Positions 27,632 through 36,068 of a stretch of 64,000 nt of DNA are shown here, piece after piece. The notes under the pieces were generated by a model. It worked only from the letters and a program-made list of their open reading frames with translations, did not search any database and was not told where the DNA came from. The DNA lies in contig CAKUBE010000003.1 in NCBI GenBank assembly GCA_934636715.1, positions 1 through 64,000 on the forward strand. Reading direction: 5' to 3'. The DNA is from an uncultured Arachnia sp. (GTDB taxonomy: Bacteria > Actinomycetota > Actinomycetes > Propionibacteriales > Propionibacteriaceae). The translations under genes and the position numbers were made by a program. Within the stretch, counting starts at the first letter, position 1; each line of letters opens with the position of its first letter.

Positions 27632-28558
27632 TCAGTCGAAGTCGAGGTCTACTGGATCGAGGATCTCGCCGACGAAGCGCCCGTCGACGTCGTTGCTGAA
27701 CCCGACGGCTCGGGGCACGCCGTCGACGTCGGTCACCACGCGCGCGGCGTACAGCGAGTCGTGGGCGATGCGCCGTGCCTTGTCGCTGTCCCACGGCCCG
27801 AGCACTCCCCCGTCGCTGCGCAGCACCCAGACGCCGCCGGGGGTCCCGGGGACGATCCGGGCGGGGTCGTACTGGCCCTCGCCGCAGCAGAACACGAGGT
27901 GCGGCGCGCCGTCGATCATGACGAGCTGCGGCACCTCCATCTGGCCGAACCGGCCGGGCGCCGACAGCGGCGGGCGCACCTCCCAGCGGTCGAGGTCGGC
28001 ACTCCAGGCGTGCCCGAGCACACCGAGCGAGAACAGCTCTCCGCCGTCCTTGGCGCGGGCGGTGACGAACATGTGCCAGCCGTCGCCGTCCGGGTCCGCG
28101 AACACCCACGGGTCGCGGAAGGCCTCGTCGTGCCAGCTCCCGTCGTAGCGCTCGTACCAGCGGGGGTCCGCCTCCAGCAGCGGCCCGTCGCCGAACCGCT
28201 CCCAGTGGACCAGGTCGTCGGAGTCCGCGCGCCCGATCCGCTGCACCAGCCCGTCCTCGGCGTGCGAGGCACCCGTGTAGAACAGGTGGTAGCGGCCGCT
28301 CGGGCCCTGGACGACGGAACCCGTCCACGTCGCGAAGTCGTCCCAGGCGGGACGCTCCGACGGGGCGAGCGCGTCGGGCAGCACCGTCCAGGAGCGGAAG
28401 TCCGCGCTGACGGCGTGCCCGATCGACGGGTTGCGGTGCCGCAGCTCGGGATCCCCGAGCGAGCGGTCGGCTTGAAGGTAGAAGAGGTGGTGGGACTCCT
28501 GGCCGTCGGTGAACGGCCAGGAGTCCCACACCCACTTGTCTTCGAGACGAAGGGTCAT
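27632..28558 (-). CDS. GH32/GH68-like (five-bladed propeller) glycoside hydrolase
   Basis: A 308-residue enzyme without signal peptide, so probably cytoplasmic. The clan GH-J pattern is visible: an early Asp12 in WVWDSWPF, FRDPWVFADPDGDG with the RDP motif (148-150), and Glu208 in QMEVPQLV. Between them are ATWTGSVVQ and YHLFYTG. These three acids are the expected nucleophile, stabiliser and acid/base. The specificity may be a beta-fructoside or another furanoside; GH43 is the alternative family. ATG 28558 overlaps the permease stop by 4 nt, so it should act on the imported sugar. Confidence 0.82.
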   Translation of the reverse strand: MTLRLEDKWVWDSWPFTDGQESHHLFYLQADRSLGDPELRHRNPSIGHAVSADFRSWTVLPDALAPSERPAWDDFATWTGSVVQGPSGRYHLFYTGASHAEDGLVQRIGRADSDDLVHWERFGDGPLLEADPRWYERYDGSWHDEAFRDPWVFADPDGDGWHMFVTARAKDGGELFSLGVLGHAWSADLDRWEVRPPLSAPGRFGQMEVPQLVMIDGAPHLVFCCGEGQYDPARIVPGTPGGVWVLRSDGGVLGPWDSDKARRIAHDSLYAARVVTDVDGVPRAVGFSNDVDGRFVGEILDPVDLDFD

Positions 28559-29457
28559 CCCTTGACGCCCGAGGAGGCGATCGACGAGATGAACGCGCGC
28601 TGGAACATGAGGAACACGATGATCACCGGGATGGTGATCAGGCTCGTGTACGCCATGATCTGTCCCCACGGCGTGCCCTCGGCGGTGCCCGACGCGAAGA
28701 AGTAGCGAAGGCCGACCTGGACCGGCCGCAGCTCCTCCTTCTGGATCACCAGCAGCGGCCACAGATAGGAGTTCCACTGCGGCAGGAAGGTGAGGATCGC
28801 CGACGTCGCGAACGCCGGTCCCGCGAGCGGCGAGACCACCGACCGGTAGATCCGGAACCACCCCGCCCCGTCGACGCGGGCCGCCTCGTCGAGTTCCTTG
28901 GGGATCGCGCTGTAGTACTGAGTGAACAGGAAGATCGAGAACGCGTTGGCGATGAACGGGATGATCAGCACCTCATAGCTGTTGTTCCAGCCCCAGTCGA
29001 GCGCGACGCCGTCGGGATAGAACCCGATCCGGGGAAGCTTCGAGATCATGTACACCATCGGGATGGCGAACGTCTCGAACGGCACGATCAGCGTCGCGAC
29101 GATGGCGCTCAGCAGAACCTTCTTGCCCTTGAAGTTCAGCCGCGCGATCGCGAAGCCGGCCAACGAGTTGACGAAGAGCCCGATCACGACGATCACCGTC
29201 GTGACGAAGATCGAGTTCAGGAAGAACCGGGCCACCGGAACGCGGTTGAACACGCCCACGAAGTTGTCGAGCGACAGGTCGCCGACGGGTGCGAACGCCC
29301 GCCAGCTGGTGAGGTCGGCGAGGATCTGGTCCTTCGGCTTCAGGCTGGAGAACAGCATGAAAAGCAGCGGCAGGATGAACGTCAGCGCCAGCAGCACCAG
29401 CGGGATGTAGCTGAGCCAGCCCTTCTTGCCGGACTTCTCTTCAGTCGATGCGGACAT
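28555..29457 (-). CDS. carbohydrate ABC transporter permease, MalG type
   Basis: A 300-residue inner-membrane permease with six predicted helices and the EAA loop (IPKELDEAARVDGAGWFRIYRSV) that docks the ATPase. The N-terminus is short, as in MalG/LacG. It follows the MalF-type permease by 3 bp and overlaps the glycoside hydrolase gene. No ATPase is encoded nearby, so a shared MsmK-type ATPase elsewhere is likely. Confidence 0.94.
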   Translation of the reverse strand: MSASTEEKSGKKGWLSYIPLVLLALTFILPLLFMLFSSLKPKDQILADLTSWRAFAPVGDLSLDNFVGVFNRVPVARFFLNSIFVTTVIVVIGLFVNSLAGFAIARLNFKGKKVLLSAIVATLIVPFETFAIPMVYMISKLPRIGFYPDGVALDWGWNNSYEVLIIPFIANAFSIFLFTQYYSAIPKELDEAARVDGAGWFRIYRSVVSPLAGPAFATSAILTFLPQWNSYLWPLLVIQKEELRPVQVGLRYFFASGTAEGTPWGQIMAYTSLITIPVIIVFLMFQRAFISSIASSGVKG

Positions 29458-29460
29458 GGG

Positions 29461-30351
29461 TCAGTCCTCCTTCGTGAGCGCGCGCTGGATCAGTGCGAAC
29501 GTCAGGACGATGATGAAGAAGATCAGCGACAAGGCCGACGCGTAACCGACGTCGCCGCGCGCGGAACCCATCTGGATGATGTGGTACACGAGCGTCGTCG
29601 TCGCGTTGGACGGGCCGCCCTGCGTCATGACGTCGATCTGGACGAACAGCGAGAACGCCGCGATCGTGATGGTGATCAGCACGAACACGAAGGTCGGCTT
29701 GAGGCCCGGCAGCGTGACGTTCAGGAACTGCTGCCACTTGCCCGCCCCGTCGAGCGCGGACGCCTCGTACAGGTCGTGGTTGATGGTCTGCAGCCCGGAC
29801 AGCCAGATGATCATGTGGAAGCCGACGCCCTGCCAGATCGACATGATGACCACTGCGGGGAGGGCGGTGGACGTCTCGTTCAGCCAGTCGACGTTGAATC
29901 CGAACAGCGCGTTGATCAGGCCGTCCTTCTGGTACATGAACTTCCAGAGCATGGAGACGACGACCATCGACGTGACCACGGGCATGAAGAACATGACGCG
30001 GAACGCCGTGATGCCGCGCAGCTTCTGGTTGACGAGCAGTGCGAGCACGAGGCCGAGGCCGCCCTGGACCGGCACCACGATGAACACGAAGATCATGATG
30101 TTGCGCAGCGCGGCCCAGAAGGTCGGGTCGGCGGTGAGGGCGCGGACGAACTGGTCGAAGGCGACGAACTCCGCGGGACGCCCGCCGCCGAGGCGGGCGT
30201 TGGTGAAGCCGAGGCCGAACGACATGAGCACGGGAACGGCGATGAAGGCGATCAGCAGGACGGCCGCGGGGAGCACGAAGGCGTAAGCGGCGCGCCGCTC
30301 CTGCTTCAGGCTCTGCGACGTCGTGCGGACATGCGTGGGTGATGAGGACAA
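29461..30351 (-). CDS. carbohydrate ABC transporter permease, MalF type
   Basis: A 296-residue permease of the sugar-importer family, with helices such as RRAYAFVLPAAVLLIAFIAV near the start. The EAA loop reads LYEASALDGAGKWQQFLNVT. It lies between the solute-binding lipoprotein gene (62 bp upstream) and the MalG-type permease. Together they form the membrane channel of the importer. Confidence 0.94.
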   Translation of the reverse strand: MSSSPTHVRTTSQSLKQERRAAYAFVLPAAVLLIAFIAVPVLMSFGLGFTNARLGGGRPAEFVAFDQFVRALTADPTFWAALRNIMIFVFIVVPVQGGLGLVLALLVNQKLRGITAFRVMFFMPVVTSMVVVSMLWKFMYQKDGLINALFGFNVDWLNETSTALPAVVIMSIWQGVGFHMIIWLSGLQTINHDLYEASALDGAGKWQQFLNVTLPGLKPTFVFVLITITIAAFSLFVQIDVMTQGGPSNATTTLVYHIIQMGSARGDVGYASALSLIFFIIVLTFALIQRALTKED

Positions 30352-30413
30352 CGTTGATCCTTCCTATCCGAACACGGGGGCGAGCCCGAGGCCCGCCCCC
30401 GCTCCGTCGGCGG

Positions 30414-31718
30414 CTACTTGTTGTAGCCGGCCGACTTGATGTCGGTATCGATCTCGGAGACCGCCTGGTCGAGCGTCCCCTGCGGGTCGGAGCCGTTGAC
30501 GATGTCGCGCAGCGCCTTGTCGAAGATGCGGCTGATCACCGGGTACGCGGGCGTGGGCGGGCGGACCATGCCGTTGGCCGCGGCGATGTCCGCGGCGACC
30601 TGGGCCGGGCCCTCCGGGCCGTAGAAGCCCTTGGTCGTCTGCTCCCATGCGGTGGTGGTCGCGGGGATCAGGGACGTGATGTCGGAGAACTGGGCGACGT
30701 ACTTGTCGTCCATGGAGAACTTCAGGTAGTCCAGCGCGCCCGTCTTCTGCGCGTCGCTGCAGTTCTTCGTGACGCCGTACTGCCACGAGCCGACACCGGA
30801 CTTCGCGCCCTTGCCGAAGTCGGGCGAGGGCAGCATCAGGAGGTCGTCGTAGGCCTCGGTGTTCTCGGAGAAGCCCCAGACGCCGCTGTACTGCATGGCG
30901 ACCTTGCCGGTCTTGAACTCGGTGCGGTCCTGGTCGTTCGACTTCGGGGCGTAGCCGTCGGCGAACTGTGCCTGGAACCAGTCGGCGAACGCGACGCCCT
31001 CGGCGCCGTTGAGCACGCCGTCGGCGCTCTCGAACGCGGTGCGGTCGACGAGGTCGCCGCCGAAGCTCTGCAGGAGCGGCGCGTAGGCGTACGGCCACCA
31101 CTCGTCGGACCAGCCCGGGCCCCAGTCGATGACGTAGTCGTAGTCGCCGGTGTCCTTGATCTTCTTCTGGACGTCGGCGAACTCCTCGGCGGTCCACGGC
31201 TGCTCGACGGTGGGAACCCGCGCGCCGACCTTGTCGAGGATCGACTGGCGGGTGAAGATCACGGTGGTGGCGTCCCAATAGCCGATGCTGTAGATCTCGT
31301 CCTGGTAGCTGCCGACGGTCGACGGCAGGAAGTCCTTGACGTCGTCGTCGGTGAGGCCGGACGGCACGAGCCATCCGTTCCACGCCCAGTTCGGCATGAT
31401 CGGGCCGTCGACATCGAGGATGCACGGCAGGTCACCGGAGGCCGCCGCGCCCTGGACCGAGTCGTTGTAGGCGGCCTGCGGGAAGTCCTGACGAACGATC
31501 TCGTACTTGTCCTGCGAGGCGTTGTAGTCCGAGATGATCCCCGAGATGACGTTCATCTCGCCTTCGTTGCCGGCGGAGTGGGTCCACAGCGACACCGTGG
31601 TCTTGCCTCCCTCTCCGGTTCCGCCCTCGTTCTTGGCCTGCTGGCTGCACGCGCTCGCCAGCACCAAGGGGCCGACCACGGCCAGCGCCGCCAGCGTCCT
31701 AAACTTCTTCGACTTCAC
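30414..31718 (-). CDS. sugar-binding lipoprotein of ABC importer
   Basis: A 434-residue family 1 extracellular solute-binding protein. A signal peptide of about 23 residues ends in the lipobox LASAC with Cys24 as the lipidated residue (MKSKKFRTLAALAVVGPLVL, then ASAC). The mature part has the usual GTWP-free sugar-binder pattern (SLWTHSAGNEGEMNVISGII, GKVAMQYSGVWGFSENTEAY). It starts at GTG 31718 after an AGAGGAAC ribosome-binding site. It is first in the importer operon and lies under the palindrome at 31783. Confidence 0.93.
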   Translation of the reverse strand: MKSKKFRTLAALAVVGPLVLASACSQQAKNEGGTGEGGKTTVSLWTHSAGNEGEMNVISGIISDYNASQDKYEIVRQDFPQAAYNDSVQGAAASGDLPCILDVDGPIMPNWAWNGWLVPSGLTDDDVKDFLPSTVGSYQDEIYSIGYWDATTVIFTRQSILDKVGARVPTVEQPWTAEEFADVQKKIKDTGDYDYVIDWGPGWSDEWWPYAYAPLLQSFGGDLVDRTAFESADGVLNGAEGVAFADWFQAQFADGYAPKSNDQDRTEFKTGKVAMQYSGVWGFSENTEAYDDLLMLPSPDFGKGAKSGVGSWQYGVTKNCSDAQKTGALDYLKFSMDDKYVAQFSDITSLIPATTTAWEQTTKGFYGPEGPAQVAADIAAANGMVRPPTPAYPVISRIFDKALRDIVNGSDPQGTLDQAVSEIDTDIKSAGYNK

Positions 31719-31746
31719 TGTCGTTCCTCTCGATGAACGGTCTGTC

Positions 31747-31765
31747 GGAGATCACTGCGATCTCC
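31747..31765. promoter_or_regulatory. short inverted repeat in the leader of the importer operon
   Basis: GGAGATC and GATCTCC flank a 5-base loop, 29 bp before the GTG of the binding-protein gene. Lying between the operator and the start codon, it would form a hairpin in the mRNA leader or a second protein site. No function assigned. Confidence 0.5.
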
Positions 31766-31782
31766 GCGGCTGAAGCTACGCC

Positions 31783-31811
31783 GGTTAATCCATTTAGTAA
31801 ATGGATTAACC
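31783..31811. promoter_or_regulatory. 29-bp perfect palindrome, operator of the sugar importer operon
   Basis: Two 14-bp arms, GGTTAATCCATTTA and its exact reverse complement, flank a single G at 31797. This AT-rich block stands out in GC-rich surroundings, 65-93 bp before the start of the binding-protein gene. The LacI-family regulator encoded downstream is the nearest candidate. However, the odd length and the core TTTAGTAAA recall ROK-family (XylR/NagC-like) sites, so a ROK repressor elsewhere is also possible. Confidence 0.85.
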
Positions 31812-31867
31812 GCGATCGTTACCAAACCGAGACAATCCGTCGTGCAGCGGAGGCGGCTCTTCACGCA

Positions 31868-31915
31868 CGACCGCGGCTGCGTCCGTCCCTATGTGGACAG
31901 ACGCAACCGCGGTCG
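31868..31915. terminator. GC-rich stem-loop after the GH20 gene
   Basis: CGACCGCGG and CCGCGGTCG form the outer arms, and the inner arms TGCGTC/GACGCA and GTCC/GGAC continue the stem around the loop CTATGT. It starts 46 bp beyond the GH20 stop. There is no T-run, so it would be an I-shaped actinobacterial-type terminator separating GH20 from the importer promoter. Confidence 0.6.
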
Positions 31916-31960
31916 GGTCATTGCTGCGGAGAACCAGTCACACGCAGCCGTGTTGAGAGA

Positions 31961-33589
31961 TCAGGAGACCCAGGGGATCTCCGGCGAGCGATGGAAGTCG
32001 ACGCCCTGGGCCTCCCACAGCGGGGCCAAACCGCCGAGGCGGGCCGCGAACGACTCCCACGTGCGCGTCGAAGCGGTGCCCCGGGCCGGGGACCAGGCGA
32101 TCTCGGCCGCCGAGGCGACTCGCGGGAACACGAGGTGGTCGAGATCCGCGAGGGTGACGACGGTCTCGGTCCACAGCGGCGCCTCCACGCCCAGGATGTC
32201 GGGCTCGCTCACGCCGTCGATCAACTCCGCCGGCTCCCAGTCGTAGGACCGCTCGACGCTGGTCGGGCCGTCGGCCCAGGTGAGGCCGAGCCGGGTGTCG
32301 GCGTCGTACTTCATGTCGAGGTAGATGGCGTCCGCGGGCGACAGGATGAGCGCCCCTCCCCCGGCGGGGAACGCACGGGACTTCTCCGCGACGTCGGCGT
32401 CGTGGCTCCGCAGCCCCCAGAACTGACCGACGGTGCCCGCCGCCATCCCCGCGGCGGCGCCGGCTTCGTGCCAGACGACGGGGGTCTTCCCGAGGTCGGC
32501 GACCATGGCGGTCACGCGCGACACGAACGCGGCGAAGTCCTCCTTGCTCGTGGCGTGGCACTCGTCGCCGCCGACATGGAGCCACGGCCCGGGCGTCGCG
32601 GCGGCGACCTCGGTGAGGACGTCGGCCAGGAACTCGTAGGTGGGCTCGTGGCGGATCCGCACGGAGGAGTGGCCGACCGCCACGCCGTGGTACTGCTCCC
32701 CCTTGACCGGGAGGCCACCGCCGAACTGCTCGGCGACTGCCCGCACGGAGTCGAGGAGGACGGGCTCCTCGACGAGGTCCGGGTAGGCGAGACCGACGGC
32801 GTGCGTGTGCCCGGGCAGGTCGATCTCGGGAACGACCACCATGTCGTTGTCGGCGGCGTGGGCGACGATGTCGGCGTAGTCGGCCTTCGAGTAGAAGCCT
32901 CCCGGGGCGCCGAACGCCGCGCCCGTCGACGCCCGCTCCGCAAGCTCCGGCCGCGAGGTCACCTCGAACCTCCAGCCCTGGTCGTCGCTGAGGTGCAGGT
33001 GCAGCGCGTTCAGCTTGAGCCGCGCGGCGCGGTCGATGACCTTCTTCACCGTGGCGACGTCGAAGAAGTGTCGGGCGACATCCAGCATCAGCCCGCGGTA
33101 CCGGAACCGCGGCGCGTCCTCGATGACGACGGCGGGCAGCTCCCACGAGTCACCCGCGCGCCGCGCGAGCTGGACGAGGGTGAAGATGCCGTAACGCAGC
33201 CCCGCGCGGTCGGCGCCGACGAGCCGGACGCCCGACGGCGCGACCTCGAGCCGGTACGACTCGGGCGCGCCCTCCCCATCGATGCCCAGAACGATCGCTG
33301 GTCGAGCCGAGCCGAGGTCATCCGCTGGTTGAGCAGAGCCGAGGTCGTCCGCTGGTTGAGCAGAGCCGAGGTCGTCCGCTGGTTGAGCAGAGCCGAGGTC
33401 GTCCGCTGGTTGAGCCGCCGCGTGAGCGCCAGCGAACCGGCGTGTCGAAACCAATGAACCGATGACAGCCGCCAACTCGGAGGCGAGCAGCTCGGCGAGG
33501 AGGCCCTCGACCTCGGCGCCAGCGAGGGGAAACACGCCCTCCCGGACCTCGACGCGGGCAGGGACAGGGACCAGATGCAAATCGGACAT
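31961..33589 (-). CDS. GH20 beta-N-acetylhexosaminidase carrying a repeat-derived insert
   Basis: A 542-residue exo-hexosaminidase with no signal peptide, so probably cytoplasmic. An N-terminal GH20b-type domain (1-160) is followed by the barrel: RYRGLMLDVARHFF, LHLSDDQGWRFE, VPEIDLPGHTHA, and the catalytic pair Asp342-Glu343 in LHVGGDECHATS. Residues about 44-97 are unusual: LVSTRRFAGAHAAAQPADD followed by repeats of AQPADDLGS. They are translated from an inserted REP-like element and its tandem arm. The insert lies in the accessory domain, away from the active site, and the frame stays open. Start ATG 33589 is preferred over 33667 because homology begins there. Confidence 0.9.
   Translation of the reverse strand: MSDLHLVPVPARVEVREGVFPLAGAEVEGLLAELLASELAAVIGSLVSTRRFAGAHAAAQPADDLGSAQPADDLGSAQPADDLGSAQPADDLGSARPAIVLGIDGEGAPESYRLEVAPSGVRLVGADRAGLRYGIFTLVQLARRAGDSWELPAVVIEDAPRFRYRGLMLDVARHFFDVATVKKVIDRAARLKLNALHLHLSDDQGWRFEVTSRPELAERASTGAAFGAPGGFYSKADYADIVAHAADNDMVVVPEIDLPGHTHAVGLAYPDLVEEPVLLDSVRAVAEQFGGGLPVKGEQYHGVAVGHSSVRIRHEPTYEFLADVLTEVAAATPGPWLHVGGDECHATSKEDFAAFVSRVTAMVADLGKTPVVWHEAGAAAGMAAGTVGQFWGLRSHDADVAEKSRAFPAGGGALILSPADAIYLDMKYDADTRLGLTWADGPTSVERSYDWEPAELIDGVSEPDILGVEAPLWTETVVTLADLDHLVFPRVASAAEIAWSPARGTASTRTWESFAARLGGLAPLWEAQGVDFHRSPEIPWVS
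33297..33404 (-). repeat. 27-bp tandem repeat (4 units) inside the GH20 gene
   Basis: Units at 33297, 33324, 33351 and 33378; the last three are identical and the first is diverged. Each begins GCTGGTTGAGC, the arm of the REP-like element, and encodes AQPADDLGS in frame. It adjoins copy R3. Confidence 0.9.
33405..33452 (-). repeat. REP-like hairpin repeat, copy R3, within the GH20 coding sequence
   Basis: On the minus strand it reads GGTTTCGACACG and ends CGGCTCAACCAGC. It is the only copy in this orientation; the reverse orientation would carry TGA (GGTTGAGCC) in one frame. It is read through as LVSTRRFAGAHAAAQPA. Confidence 0.85.
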
Positions 33590-33687
33590 GACCTCAGCGT
33601 TGCACAACGCGCGAGGACCACAGGCGGCCCGCTCAGTCGAAACGATCATCACTCGGGTCAGGTCCATGAACCAGGCGCCGGTTCATT

Positions 33688-33733
33688 GGTTTCGACACGG
33701 ACGCTCGTTCCTCGCGGTCCGGCTCAACCAGCG
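33688..33733 (+). repeat. REP-like hairpin repeat, copy R4
   Basis: Starts GGTTTCGACACGG and ends CCGGCTCAACCAGCG, preceded by GGTTCATT, which also precedes R3. Two copies of GGCCCGCTCAGTCGAAACG (33628 and 33739 regions) flank it as direct repeats. It is not next to a stop codon, unlike most copies. Confidence 0.8.
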
Positions 33734-33781
33734 GTACGCGGCCCGCTCAGTCGAAACGATCACTCATGCGCGGACCGAGGT

Positions 33782-33908
33782 GGAGTCGGGATTGCGGTTC
33801 GTCGATGCGCGCGCCCGCGATGCCGACCGAGTTGGAGTCGGGGATGCGGTTCGTCGATACGCGCGCCCGCGATGCCGACCGAGGTGGAGTCGGGGATGCG
33901 GTTCGTCG
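33782..33908. repeat. 52-bp tandem repeat, about 2.4 units, before GH20 / after rpiB
   Basis: Unit 1 is 33782-33833, unit 2 33834-33885 and a partial unit 33886-33908. Units differ at only a few positions. Each contains GCGGTTCGTCGAT and CGCGATGCCGACCGAG. The 428-bp stretch 33590-34017 holds no convincing gene; it carries R4, these units and the GH20 promoter side. Confidence 0.85.
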
Positions 33909-34017
33909 GAGCGTAAAGAGGTTCCATGCACCGAGATCAGGTCTGGCTAGATAGCAGGAACTCGGCGGCAGCGAGACGGACCGCATCCCCTACTCCGCCG
34001 TCCCAAGTCGACCCAAC

Positions 34018-34503
34018 TCAGCGAACTGACGTAGCGCCCGGGTCGACCTGGTCCTCGATCACCACGCCGCACTCGCTGGCGTTGATCTGGTTCACGCGCC
34101 GCTGGTGGCGGCCACCCTCGAACTCCGTCGCGAGCCACATGCGGGTGATCATCTTCGCGAGCTCGTCGCCGACGACGCGGGCGCCGAACGCCAGCACGTT
34201 GGAGTCGTTGTGCTTGCGCGACATGACCGCGGAGTAGGGCTCGGAGCAGACGACGCAGCGGACGCCGCGCACCTTGTTCGCGGCGATCGAGATGCCGATG
34301 CCGGAGCCGCAGATCGCGATGCCGCGGTCCGCCTCGCCCGACGCCACCGCGACCCCCACGTTGTGGCCATACACGGGGTAGTCCGCGCGGCTCGGGTCGT
34401 GGGTGCCGAGGTCGATCACCTCGTGGCCTTCCTCCCGCACCACCTCGGCGATCGCCTGCCGCAGCTCCATGGCCGTGTGATCACTCGCGATGACGACGCG
34501 CAT
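34018..34503 (-). CDS. rpiB: ribose-5-phosphate isomerase B
   Basis: Interconverts ribose 5-phosphate and ribulose 5-phosphate. The 161-residue RpiB/LacAB protein starts MRVVIASDHTAMELRQAI, has the active-site Cys65 in GIAICGSGIGISIAANK and the HNDSNVLAFGARV motif. A strong GAAGGAGGACATC leader places AAGGAGG 7 nt before ATG 34503; an upstream in-frame extension covers intergenic repeat sequence and was discarded. It lies downstream of gltBD, separated by repeat R5. Confidence 0.95.
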   Translation of the reverse strand: MRVVIASDHTAMELRQAIAEVVREEGHEVIDLGTHDPSRADYPVYGHNVGVAVASGEADRGIAICGSGIGISIAANKVRGVRCVVCSEPYSAVMSRKHNDSNVLAFGARVVGDELAKMITRMWLATEFEGGRHQRRVNQINASECGVVIEDQVDPGATSVR

Positions 34504-34548
34504 GATGTCCTCCTTCGACCGGCCCAGTTTAGCGATCTCGCTCGGCAG

Positions 34549-34598
34549 CCTTTCGACACGGGCCCGGCGCTTCGCGCTGGGACCCGGCTCAAGGAGCG
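34549..34598 (+). repeat. REP-like hairpin repeat, copy R5
   Basis: Starts CCTTTCGACACG and ends CCGGCTCAAGGAGCG; the core GGGCCCGGCGC / GCGCTGGGACCC is a good stem. It lies 3 bp after the gltD stop and 45 bp before rpiB. A candidate terminator of gltBD. Confidence 0.8.
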
Positions 34599-34601
34599 TG
34601 A

Positions 34602-36068
34602 TCACACCAGCAGCTGGCGGACCTCCGGGCCGATGGGGCGCGGGAGCTTAGAGGAGCCGCTGAGGTACTCGTCGACGCCGCGGGCGCAGCTGCGGCCCTC
34701 GGCGATGGCCCACACGATCAGCGACTGGCCGCGGCCCGCGTCGCCGCACGCGAAGACGCGGTCGACGCTCGTGGCGAACGACTCGTCGCGGACGATGTTG
34801 CCGCGGCCGTCGAGCTCCAGGCCCAGCTCCTCGACCAGGCCCGCCTGCTGCGGGCCGGTGAAGCCCATCGCCAGCAGCACGAGCTGCGCGGGGATGTGCC
34901 GCTCGGTGCCCTCGACCGGGACGAAGCGCCCGGCGTCGAAGCGCACCTCGACGATGTCCAGGCCGGCGAGGTTGCCCTCGTCGTCGCCCACGTAGCGCGA
35001 GGTCGACACCGCGTAGACGCGGTCGCCGCCCTCCTCGTGCGCAGACGTGATCTTGAACGTCATCGGGTACGTCGGCCACGGCTGGCCCGCGGGGCGGGTC
35101 TCCGGCGGCATCGGCATGATCTCGAGCTGCGTGATGGAGCGCGCACCCTGTCGGATGGCGGTGCCCAGGCAGTCCGCACCGGTGTCGCCGCCGCCGATGA
35201 TGACGACGTCCTTCCCGGTGGCCAGGATCTGGTTCTCGACCGTCTCCCCCACCGCGACCCGGTTGGCCTGCGGCAGGTACTCCATCGCCTGGTGGATGCC
35301 CTTGAACTCGCGGCCCGGGGCGGGCAGGTCGCGCGGCAGCGTCGCGCCGACGGCCAGCACCACGGCCTCGTACTGCTCCAGCAGCTCGGAGCCCGTGATG
35401 TCGACGCCCACGTTCACGCCCGTCTTGAACTGCGTCCCCTCGAGCACCATCTGCTTCAGGCGCCGGTTCAGGACGGCCTTCTCCATCTTGAACTCGGGGA
35501 TGCCGTAACGCATCAGCCCGCCGATGGCGTCGGCCCGCTCGTACACGACGACGGTGTGGCCGGCGCGCGTCAGCTGCTGGGCCGCGGCGAGGCCCGCGGG
35601 GCCCGAGCCGACCACGGCGACCGTCTTCGACGTGTGCCACGCCGGCTGCTGCGGGGTGACGCGCAGGTCGTCCCACGCCTTGTCGATGATGGCGACCTCG
35701 ACGTTCTTGATGGTCACGGCGTCGCGGTTGATGCCGACGACGCAGGCCGTCTCGCAGGGCGCCGGGCACAGCCGCCCGGTGAACTCCGGGAAGTTGTTCG
35801 TCGCGTGCAAGCGCTCCAGCGCCGGCTGCCACTCACCGCGCCACACCAGATCGTTCCACTCGGGGATCAGGTTCCCCAGGGGGCAGCCGTTGTGGCAGAA
35901 CGGGATGCCGCAGTCCATGCAGCGGCCGGCCTGCTGCGTGATGATCGGCAGCAGCGCGCGGCCGGGCGTTCCCGGGTAGACCTCTTTCCAGTCGTGGACG
36001 CGCTCCTCGACCGGACGGCGGCCCGCGACCTCGCGCGGGGTGGTCATGAATCCCTTCGGGTCAGCCAT
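34602..36068 (-). CDS. gltD: glutamate synthase (NADPH) small subunit
   Basis: Beta subunit of GOGAT; passes electrons from NADPH through FAD and iron-sulfur clusters to GltB. The 488-residue protein has the N-terminal cluster cysteines C50, C53, C58 and C62 ([13 protein letters not shown]) and [11 protein letters not shown], then an FAD site [15 protein letters not shown] and an NADPH site [12 protein letters not shown]. Its ATG lies 8 nt inside the gltB end, so the two are translationally coupled. Confidence 0.97.
   Translation of the reverse strand: MADPKGFMTTPREVAGRRPVEERVHDWKEVYPGTPGRALLPIITQQAGRCMDCGIPFCHNGCPLGNLIPEWNDLVWRGEWQPALERLHATNNFPEFTGRLCPAPCETACVVGINRDAVTIKNVEVAIIDKAWDDLRVTPQQPAWHTSKTVAVVGSGPAGLAAAQQLTRAGHTVVVYERADAIGGLMRYGIPEFKMEKAVLNRRLKQMVLEGTQFKTGVNVGVDITGSELLEQYEAVVLAVGATLPRDLPAPGREFKGIHQAMEYLPQANRVAVGETVENQILATGKDVVIIGGGDTGADCLGTAIRQGARSITQLEIMPMPPETRPAGQPWPTYPMTFKITSAHEEGGDRVYAVSTSRYVGDDEGNLAGLDIVEVRFDAGRFVPVEGTERHIPAQLVLLAMGFTGPQQAGLVEELGLELDGRGNIVRDESFATSVDRVFACGDAGRGQSLIVWAIAEGRSCARGVDEYLSGSSKLPRPIGPEVRQLLV

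Noticed and set aside
33297..33404. Tandem repeats as a CRISPR array
   Set aside because: Units are contiguous without spacers, encode a peptide repeat, and no cas genes are present. The same holds for 33782-33908.
33590..33667. Longer GH20 start at 33667
   Set aside because: The additional residues derive from the repeat-rich intergenic region and do not resemble a GH20 N-terminus or a signal peptide.
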